Shown: in pieces, positions 1-4,287 of the stretch | Layout of the letters: each line of letters starts with the position of its first letter | Numbering within the stretch: position 1 is the first letter of the stretch | NCBI GenBank assembly: GCA_016219145.1 | Contig: JACRCG010000047.1 | Span: 1-5,643, forward strand | Direction: 5' to 3' | From: Deltaproteobacteria bacterium | GTDB taxonomy: Bacteria > Desulfobacterota > Desulfuromonadia > Geobacterales > Pseudopelobacteraceae | Length of the DNA: 5,643 nucleotides | The notes under the pieces: generated by a model | Database searches by the model: none | What the model was told of the DNA's origin: nothing | The model's input: only the letters and a program-made list of their open reading frames with translations | Translations under genes and position numbers: made by a program

Positions 1-1
1 A

Positions 2-442
2 CTGGCCCGCTCCGGCGAAGAGGGCTCGGATCTGAAACTCAAGCGGGCCGGCGCGAACAAGGTTGTCTCGCCGTACATAATCGGCGGCAGCAGAATGGCC
101 CAGTCGATTCTGCGCCCCAATGTCGTTGATTTTATCGAGATCGCTACCGGCAGCGAGCATATGGATCTACAGATGGAGGAGATCACCATTCCCCCTCATT
201 CGGCTTTTGCCGGCGAGACGCTGGTCAGTTCCGGCTTTCGCAAGGAGATCGGGGTTATCATCGTCGGCATCAAGAAAGCTCACGGCAAGATGATCTTCAA
301 CCCGCATTCCCAGGCTAAAATCGAGGGGAGGGATACCCTGATTGTTCTCGGAGAGCCGCAATCGATTGCAAAACTCGAAGATCTGGTGGATCGCACCGCC
401 AGCGACTCGGTCATCAAGGAACACCGGAGGGGACAGCAATGA
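2..442 (+). CDS. Potassium channel / Trk-type RCK regulatory protein, C-terminal part (5' truncated by window)
   Basis: The open frame enters from the window edge at base 2 and ends at TGA 440-442, giving 146 visible codons. The first 45 or so residues look like the end of an RCK_N (TrkA-N, Rossmann) domain, with a run reading RAGANKVVSPYIIGGSRMA. This is the typical last segment, where a conserved serine-proline and a glycine pair precede the linker. From about residue 57 (LQMEEITIPP) to the end is a TrkA-C (RCK_C) domain, with the usual pattern of 'GETL..SGFRKEIGVIIVGI' and 'GRDTLIVLGE'. RCK domains bind nucleotides or ions and gate K+ channels or Trk/Ktr transporters at the inner membrane. 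The pore part, if present, lies upstream and is not visible, so a free TrkA-like subunit cannot be excluded. An in-frame ATG at 95 is internal to the domain and is unlikely to be the real start. The stop overlaps the next gene's ATG by four bases. Confidence 0.87.
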   Translation: MARSGEEGSDLKLKRAGANKVVSPYIIGGSRMAQSILRPNVVDFIEIATGSEHMDLQMEEITIPPHSAFAGETLVSSGFRKEIGVIIVGIKKAHGKMIFNPHSQAKIEGRDTLIVLGEPQSIAKLEDLVDRTASDSVIKEHRRGQQ

Positions 443-1206
443 AGCATGTCATCCACGCCCACGTTCCTTACGCCCGCCTGGGAGAGCATCTGGGGTACGC
501 GATTGCGAACCGGATCAATCCCGAGGTCTATCTGCCGGCTGAATCGCTGGATCATATCGTCTGGGAAGAGCTGGCGGCTCACGCCGAGGCTTTGGAGGCT
601 GCCGGACTAGCCACAACCATTCACTCCGCTTTCATGGATCTGAACCCGGGCGCGATTGATACAAGCATCCGGGAAGCAACGCGCCGGCGCATCCAGCAGG
701 TTATGAAGGCTGCCGAGCTGCTGCACCCCAAGGTGATTGTTGTACACCCCGGTTTTGATGAACTGCATTACGGAGACAATCGTCTTACCTGGCTTAAAAA
801 CAGCATCGATTTCTGGCGCGAGTTTGTACCGCAGGCTCGCGAACTCGGGACAATCCTGGCGGTCGAGAATATCTTCGAAAAGGAGCCGTCAACGATCAAG
901 GCCCTGCTGGATGAGATCGACGATCCCTGCTTCAGGCACTGTTTTGATGTCGGTCACTGGAATATGTTCTCTACCGTCACTTTGGAAGAGTGGTTTGACG
1001 AACTCGGCTTTTATATCGCCGAAAGCCATATTCACGACAATCATGGCGAGAGCGATGAACATCTGCCGGTTGGAGAGGGGGCGATTGACTTTGCCGGTTT
1101 TTTCCCGCTGTTAAGCCGTTATGCCCCGGATGCGGTCTGGACGATCGAGGCTCATAACACCGAGCGTCTTCAACGGGCGCTCAAAAATATCAAAACATTT
1201 ATATGA
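439..1206 (+). CDS. AP-endonuclease-2-like TIM-barrel protein (sugar phosphate isomerase/epimerase family; possible CbiR-type phosphodiesterase)
   Basis: The 255-aa product has the length and motif order of the xylose-isomerase-like/AP endonuclease family 2 TIM barrel. Candidate metal ligands fall where an endonuclease-IV-type site needs them: His62 (IHSAF), His103 (VVHPG), Glu143 (VENIFE), Asp170 and His173 (FDVGHWN), His198 (HIHDNHG), Asp206 and His208 (DEHLP) and Glu237 (TIEAHN). A complete set argues for an active divalent-metal enzyme. The fold serves sugar isomerases, epimerases, DNA endonucleases and the cobamide-remodelling phosphodiesterase CbiR, so the substrate cannot be read from sequence. 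The N-terminal HAHVPYARLGEHLGYAI segment would suit a specialised subfamily, and CbiR is my leading alternative to a generic epimerase. The ATG start overlaps the upstream stop (ATGA) and has a strong GGAGG at 426-430, eight bases ahead. The stop overlaps the galE start in the same way, so the three genes are probably translationally coupled. No signal peptide is visible, so it is probably cytoplasmic. Confidence 0.85.
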   Translation: MKHVIHAHVPYARLGEHLGYAIANRINPEVYLPAESLDHIVWEELAAHAEALEAAGLATTIHSAFMDLNPGAIDTSIREATRRRIQQVMKAAELLHPKVIVVHPGFDELHYGDNRLTWLKNSIDFWREFVPQARELGTILAVENIFEKEPSTIKALLDEIDDPCFRHCFDVGHWNMFSTVTLEEWFDELGFYIAESHIHDNHGESDEHLPVGEGAIDFAGFFPLLSRYAPDAVWTIEAHNTERLQRALKNIKTFI

Positions 1207-2201
1207 CCAGCAGCCCATCGATGAAGATTCTGGTAGTAGGCGGTGCAGGCTACATCGGCTCTCATATGGTACGGGAGCTGATTGACAAGGGTTTTGATCC
1301 GCTGGTTTATGACAACCTGTCAACCGGGCATTCCTGGGCAGTACCGGAAGGGAGTCTGATCGAGGGGGATCTGGCTGATACCGCCGCTCTGAATCGCCTG
1401 TTTGAGACAGTCAATATCCGGGCGGTCATGCATTTTGCCTCCTCGATACAGGTGGCCGAATCTGTCGTAGAACCGCTCAAATATTACAGAAATAATGTCG
1501 CCAACACCCTTAATCTTCTGGCGGCGATGCGGCAGAATGGTGTAAAGCGCATCGTATTTTCCTCAACTGCGGCGGTGTATGGCTCACCGCTATCGGTACC
1601 GATATCTGAACAGGCCCCGCTTAACCCGGAAAATCCGTACGGCCGCTCCAAACTGATGGTAGAGCAGGTTCTGGCCGACTGTGATCACGCCTGGGGCCTT
1701 AAATCTGCCGTTCTCAGGTATTTTAACGCCGCCGGGGCGCACCCGTCGGCCGCCATCGGGGAAGCGCACACACCCGAGTCGCATCTGATTCCGATCATGC
1801 TGCAGGTCGCAAGCGGCCGACGAGAGTCTGTCACAATATACGGTACCGACTACCCGACCAGGGACGGCACCTGCATAAGGGATTACATCCACGTCTGCGA
1901 TCTTGCCAGCGCCCACAGCCTGGCGCTGGAAGCCCTGCTTGATGACTCCGGCTCGTTTGTCTGCAATCTCGGAAACGGATTGGGATATTCGATTCAGGAA
2001 GTGATGGAGGTCGGGCGGGCAGTTACCGGTCATCCGATCCCTGTCAGCATCGGCCAGAGACGCCCGGGAGATCCGGCTCTGCTGGTAGCCTCGGCTGACA
2101 AAATGCGCTCGGAGTTCGGCTGGAAGCCACGGTTTGCCGATTTGCCTTCAATTATCGGCACAGCCTGGAAATGGCATCAGAACAACGGATATGGCTTTTA
2201 G
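1203..2201 (+). CDS. galE: UDP-glucose 4-epimerase (GalE-type SDR)
   Basis: The 332-aa protein is full length for GalE, which interconverts UDP-glucose and UDP-galactose using tightly bound NAD. It feeds galactose into the Leloir pathway and into LPS or exopolysaccharide. The NAD-binding GGAGYIGS motif is at residues 13-20. The catalytic SSTAAVYG segment is at 120-127, with Thr122 at the position of E. coli Ser124. The YGRSK active site has Tyr146 and Lys150. RYFNAAGA (172-179), the TRDGTCIRDYIHV block (219-231) and RRPGD (286-290) are typical of the UDP-sugar binding half. The position matching the E. coli gate Tyr299 appears to be Leu294, which may widen the pocket for N-acetylated sugars. 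The ATG at 1203 overlaps the previous stop (ATGA) and lacks a clear Shine-Dalgarno. An alternative ATG at 1221 starts exactly at the usual MKILVVGG, also without one. Coupling favours 1203. The TAG stop (2199-2201) runs into the palindrome at 2200. Confidence 0.95.
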   Translation: MTSSPSMKILVVGGAGYIGSHMVRELIDKGFDPLVYDNLSTGHSWAVPEGSLIEGDLADTAALNRLFETVNIRAVMHFASSIQVAESVVEPLKYYRNNVANTLNLLAAMRQNGVKRIVFSSTAAVYGSPLSVPISEQAPLNPENPYGRSKLMVEQVLADCDHAWGLKSAVLRYFNAAGAHPSAAIGEAHTPESHLIPIMLQVASGRRESVTIYGTDYPTRDGTCIRDYIHVCDLASAHSLALEALLDDSGSFVCNLGNGLGYSIQEVMEVGRAVTGHPIPVSIGQRRPGDPALLVASADKMRSEFGWKPRFADLPSIIGTAWKWHQNNGYGF

Positions 2202-2363
2202 GAGTCTACCGGACTTAGGAGAAATCTACTGCAAATTTGTCTGAACGGTCCATATTTCGCCGCTTTTTCGGCCAATAGAACAACTATTGACCTTCAAAAT
2301 CGACAAAATCTGTCCTCGTCCAGCCAAATTTTCGCTACGATTTCCTAAGTCCGGTCGACTCCT
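2200..2363. repeat. 164-bp imperfect palindrome between convergent genes (MITE-like or long bidirectional stem-loop)
   Basis: The outer arms 2200-2220 and 2343-2363 are inverted copies, identical at 20 of 21 positions (the mismatch is T2207). They begin AGGAGTC and continue ACCGGACTTAGGA. After a 2-base indel both continue with AATC. A second arm pair, 2233-2247 and 2317-2331, matches at 13 of 15. The centre is a hairpin with CAATAG (2273-2278) against CTATTG (2284-2289), an AACAA loop, and GG/CC pairs beyond one mismatch. All three pairs share an axis near 2281-2282, so the whole unit is one palindrome. It overlaps the last two bases of the galE stop and the final eight codons plus stop of the channel gene. 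There is no strong T-run after the central hairpin, so it is not a textbook terminator, although it may still stop transcription both ways. Flanks give no clear target duplication; GGCTTTT against GGCCTGT is only suggestive. Confidence 0.8.
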
Positions 2364-3195
2364 GGCCTGTCCTGCCACCCTGTCCGGTTGCCCGGTAGAT
2401 AACGTGATACACCAGCCCCACCAGCACACTCCCGCCGACTATATTCCCCAATTTTACCGGGAACAGGTTTTCCAGAAAACCGGTGCAGGTGATTGCATTT
2501 GAAGCCGTTCCGGTAGTTTCGAAAGTCTGTAGCAGCATTGCCAGCGGGATGAAGAACATATTGGCTATGCTATGCTCGAAACCGGCCGCAACAAAGGCCG
2601 AAATGGGGAAGACGATCGCCACGGCCTTGTCTATCACGCTGCGCCCGGCCAGTGCCATCCAGACAGCCATGCAGACCAGGACATTGCAGAGAACACCTCT
2701 AAAAAAGGCCGTCCAGAACGGCAAGGCGACTTTGGCCGAGGCGATCCGGATGTATTCCTGCGCAATCGTTCCATTGTTCATGTCGGCATGATGGGACAGA
2801 AAGACCAGCAGCGCCAGCCCGGCCGCGCCGATGAAGTTTCCGCAGCAGACAATCGCCCAGTTCCGCAGCAGTTCGGAAGTTGAAATCTTCCTGTCTGCCC
2901 AGGCCATCGCCAGCAGGTTATTCCCGGTAAACAGCTCCGCGCCTGCCACTACTACGAGAATCAGCCCCAGAGAAAAGGCTACTCCGCCAAGAACCTGTTT
3001 AATGCCAAAGCTCAAGGACGGGTCGGATTTGACGATCACGAAGTAGAGTGCGCCCAGACCGATAAAAGCCCCCGCCAGCACACTCAGCATAAGCATTTGA
3101 AGAAACGGCAGCTGCGCCTTGGTCACGCCGATTGTTTCAACCCGCGTAGCTATCTCCCTGGGTGAAAATGCATCGAAGCCGAAGATCTCTGACAT
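2335..3195 (-). CDS. Formate/nitrite transporter family channel (FocA/NirC/FdhC-like)
   Basis: The 286-aa inner-membrane protein has the family's usual length and six hydrophobic helices, at about residues 33-54, 66-86, 109-133, 161-183, 189-220 and 246-268. FNT proteins form pentamers that pass formate, nitrite or hydrosulfide. Key pore features are present: the AELFTGN omega-loop motif at 86-92 with Thr90 (E. coli FocA Thr91), Lys155 (FocA Lys156) before the fourth helix, and GFEHSIANMF at 205-214 with His208 (FocA His209). The LGNIVGG motif (249-255) opens the last helix. The start at 3195 has a GGGAG Shine-Dalgarno (3202-3206) six bases upstream. The final residues after the last helix (GQESTGLRKS) are largely encoded by one arm of the 164-bp palindrome, so the tail is probably not native. 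No formate or nitrite enzyme lies beside it, so the substrate is undecided; formate is the simplest guess for an anaerobe. Confidence 0.93.
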   Translation of the reverse strand: MSEIFGFDAFSPREIATRVETIGVTKAQLPFLQMLMLSVLAGAFIGLGALYFVIVKSDPSLSFGIKQVLGGVAFSLGLILVVVAGAELFTGNNLLAMAWADRKISTSELLRNWAIVCCGNFIGAAGLALLVFLSHHADMNNGTIAQEYIRIASAKVALPFWTAFFRGVLCNVLVCMAVWMALAGRSVIDKAVAIVFPISAFVAAGFEHSIANMFFIPLAMLLQTFETTGTASNAITCTGFLENLFPVKLGNIVGGSVLVGLVYHVIYRATGQGGRTGQESTGLRKS

Positions 3196-3220
3196 GGCAC
3201 GCTCCCGAAATTTGAGTTGC

Positions 3221-3254
3221 TGTAGAGAGCGTATCAGATATTTTTAGCTCTACA
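3221..3254. promoter_or_regulatory. Inverted repeat upstream of the FNT gene, possible operator
   Basis: TGTAGAG (3221-3227) and CTCTACA (3248-3254) form a perfect 7-bp inverted repeat separated by 20 AT-rich bases. It begins 26 bases upstream of the channel gene's ATG, where the promoter should lie. It does not match the FNR consensus TTGAT-N4-ATCAA. On the minus strand TTGTAG and an AT-rich stretch could be part of a promoter, but no convincing -35/-10 pair stands out. The role as an operator or leader stem is inferred from position only. Confidence 0.35.
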
Positions 3255-3343
3255 AGCTGACGGGAGATTTAAAGTCTGTCTTGATGTGAGGGGTGCCCGG
3301 AGTGTTGCGGGGTAAGTACTAGTAACGGGCCGGTGGTGCAGTA

Positions 3344-3376
3344 GCGGCGTGGTCTTTTGCGCAAACCGTCTGCCGC
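3344..3376. other. Imperfect stem-loop between the DUF2442 gene and the FNT gene
   Basis: GCGGC (3344-3348) pairs with GCCGC (3372-3376). The interval holds a GGT/ACC pair and the 10-bp palindrome TTTGCGCAAA (3356-3365). It sits 30 bases beyond the stop of the minus-strand DUF2442 gene, where a terminator would be expected, but no T-run follows on that strand. A weak terminator or a regulatory structure are both possible. The rest of the gap 3196-3405 shows nothing else that I recognise. Confidence 0.3.
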
Positions 3377-3405
3377 CAAGTGGTTGGAAATTTGGTAGGC
3401 GCGTC

Positions 3406-3681
3406 TTATTTTTCGACTTGATGCTGGCTTACAAGTGGATAATTTTCTGGGTAGAGAATGCTGTTTACATCCAGATCAATATCCAATTCAGGCCAGTAAA
3501 GGTGGTTTTCTGAGGGCATTTCGACATGCAGGATTTTCTTTATTGATGCCTCTTGAAACCACGGAAAATGCTCAAACGCCAGAAACATTTCTCTGGTATC
3601 AATCAGCATCCAGATTCCATTGCTTGAAATATTGGTAACTTCAGCAGGGAAAATGCTGTTGCCACGCTTTGCGGATCTCAT
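3406..3681 (-). CDS. DUF2442 domain protein (small partner of the DUF4160 gene)
   Basis: The 91-aa product matches the DUF2442 pattern as I know it: an N-terminal beta-rich stretch (EVTNISSNGIWMLID, 14-28), the FPWF motif at 39-42, a conserved WPELDIDLDV at 63-72, and a closing PENYPL at 78-83. The biochemical function is not established. In many genomes the family is found beside DUF4160, an arrangement often taken as a toxin-antitoxin-like module. Which partner would be toxic is not clear to me. The ATG at 3679-3681 has a strong AAGGAG (3689-3694) seven bases upstream, inside the preceding gene. The two genes overlap by 41 bases and share a transcript. The coding sequence is AT-rich (one sampled 60-base line has 23 G/C), unlike the flanking genes, which suggests recent acquisition. 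No signal peptide or membrane segment is seen. Confidence 0.85.
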   Translation of the reverse strand: MRSAKRGNSIFPAEVTNISSNGIWMLIDTREMFLAFEHFPWFQEASIKKILHVEMPSENHLYWPELDIDLDVNSILYPENYPLVSQHQVEK

Positions 3682-3880
3682 TTTGATGCTCCTTAATGAG
3701 GCCGTCTGCCTCGTTTAGTTCCTTCATTGAAAGGCCATGATTTTGGGCAATCTGTATATCAGGTTCCAGCCAGAACTTTGCTTCTCCGTTGTTTGACTGC
3801 ACATGAATATGCATTCTCGATTCTTCTCTGGAAAAGAAGTAGAAGCGGAAACCGGCTTCGCGAAAAACGGTTGGACTCAT
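3641..3880 (-). CDS. DUF4160 domain protein (first gene of the DUF4160/DUF2442 pair)
   Basis: The 79-aa protein follows the DUF4160 layout: PTVFREAGFRFYFFS at 3-17, the His-rich MHIHV at 23-27, GEAKFWLEP at 32-40, the NHGLSMKEL helix at 47-55, and a C-terminal helix reading EHQNEIRKAWQQHF at 64-77. The paired histidines His24 and His26 and the acidic and lysine residues in GEAKFW are the obvious candidate functional residues, but no reaction is known to me. I chose the ATG at 3878-3880 because it gives the family's usual MSPTVFR start and has AGGGA (3890-3894) nine bases upstream. A TTG at 3898 would add six residues but lacks a ribosome site. It is transcribed ahead of the DUF2442 gene, with a 41-base overlap, from a good promoter at 3917-3946. 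A toxin-antitoxin-like role is an inference from the pairing. Confidence 0.85.
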   Translation of the reverse strand: MSPTVFREAGFRFYFFSREESRMHIHVQSNNGEAKFWLEPDIQIAQNHGLSMKELNEADGLIKEHQNEIRKAWQQHFPC

Positions 3881-3889
3881 AATGGAATA

Positions 3890-3894
3890 TCCCT
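3890..3894 (-). promoter_or_regulatory. Ribosome binding site that decides the DUF4160 start
   Basis: AGGGA on the minus strand lies nine bases before the ATG at 3880. The competing TTG at 3898 is preceded only by A/T-rich sequence without a purine-rich site, so the shorter form is preferred. Confidence 0.6.
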
Positions 3895-3909
3895 GCAATT
3901 CAAAATAAT

Positions 3910-3919
3910 AATCATGATT
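3910..3919. promoter_or_regulatory. 10-bp perfect palindrome over the -10/start region, possible operator
   Basis: AATCATGATT is a perfect palindrome overlapping three bases of the -10 box and the likely start site of the DUF4160 promoter. A protein bound here would block transcription, as in autoregulated toxin-antitoxin modules. Neither small protein shows an obvious DNA-binding domain, so the binding factor is unknown. Confidence 0.3.
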
Positions 3920-3946
3920 CTAGCGGTCTCAGATAACAATGGTCAA
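3917..3946 (-). promoter_or_regulatory. Sigma70-like promoter of the DUF4160/DUF2442 pair
   Basis: On the minus strand, TTGACC (3941-3946) and TAGAAT (3917-3922) are separated by 18 bases. Each differs from consensus at one position. Transcription would begin near 3910, about 30 bases before the DUF4160 ATG, leaving room for its ribosome site. This is the best promoter match in the window. Confidence 0.65.
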
Positions 3947-4014
3947 TCCAAATATTCGATACCAGGAATAAGACCTTAGGTGGACATTGTTAAGTTCGCA
4001 AACGCGCTCGAAAA

Positions 4015-4020
4015 TATAAT
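4015..4020 (+). promoter_or_regulatory. Perfect TATAAT box, candidate promoter towards rnr
   Basis: TATAAT matches the sigma70 -10 consensus at all six bases. No good -35 stands at 16-18 bases: TAAGTT (3991-3996) is poor, and TGGACA (3981-3986) is too far, at 28 bases. If used, the rnr leader would be about 260 nt. In AT-rich DNA a chance match is possible. Confidence 0.3.
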
Positions 4021-4096
4021 ATGAAGAAAACAAAGGACACTATCCAGTTTGAAGGATAATACGGGAAGTGCCTTCAGGTCTCAACGCCTACATTTT

Positions 4097-4126
4097 CGGC
4101 GACTGTATAGGGTTGATCAGTCGCCG
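4097..4126. other. 9-bp perfect GC-rich hairpin upstream of rnr
   Basis: CGGCGACTG (4097-4105) is perfectly complementary to CAGTCGCCG (4118-4126), with a 12-base loop. Four T residues lie just before the left arm and none after the right arm, so it is not a normal terminator on the plus strand; on the minus strand the following bases are A-rich, not T-rich. It could be an mRNA leader stem, a protein-binding inverted repeat or a remnant of an acquired element. Confidence 0.55.
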
Positions 4127-4287
4127 CAGAATATACAGACTCCACAAATATTGTGCAATGAAGATATTATAACTGGAGAAATCTTGGATATCAGCGCATC
4201 CAATACAGGAAAGTGGTCGCAAAGTCTGCCGGAATGGCATAGTATCCCACTACAATCCGAACGACACAAACTACGGTGGAAACCAAC

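Larger units (their letters stand above)
3947..4287. other. AT-rich, gene-poor stretch before rnr
   Basis: I find no convincing gene in these 341 bases. A frame from TTG 4049 to 4297 (82 codons) has no Shine-Dalgarno, resembles no family I know and runs into the rnr start. A 12-codon ATG frame begins at 4021. The stretch is AT-rich (one sampled line has 21 G/C in 60). It holds a TATAAT box, a 6-bp stem TGAAGG/CCTTCA (4050-4055 with 4071-4076) and a 9-bp hairpin at 4097-4126. It may be a long rnr leader or degraded acquired DNA. Confidence 0.5.

Noticed and set aside
1590..2033. 147-codon minus-strand open frame
   Set aside because: Antisense to the conserved UDP-sugar binding half of galE; no motifs of its own.
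2259..2272. Small hairpin GCCG-CTTTTT-CGGC as a galE terminator
   Set aside because: Only four base pairs, the Ts are in the loop rather than after the stem, and it is better explained as part of the larger palindrome.
2483..2883. Plus-strand open frames opposite the FNT gene
   Set aside because: The minus-strand frame has all FNT signature motifs and a ribosome site; the plus frames are its complement.
3881..3898. TTG start adding six residues to the DUF4160 protein
   Set aside because: No ribosome site precedes it, while the ATG at 3880 has AGGGA and gives the family's typical N-terminus.
4021..4059. 12-codon ATG frame just after the TATAAT box
   Set aside because: There is no Shine-Dalgarno before the ATG and no recognisable leader-peptide composition; probably chance.
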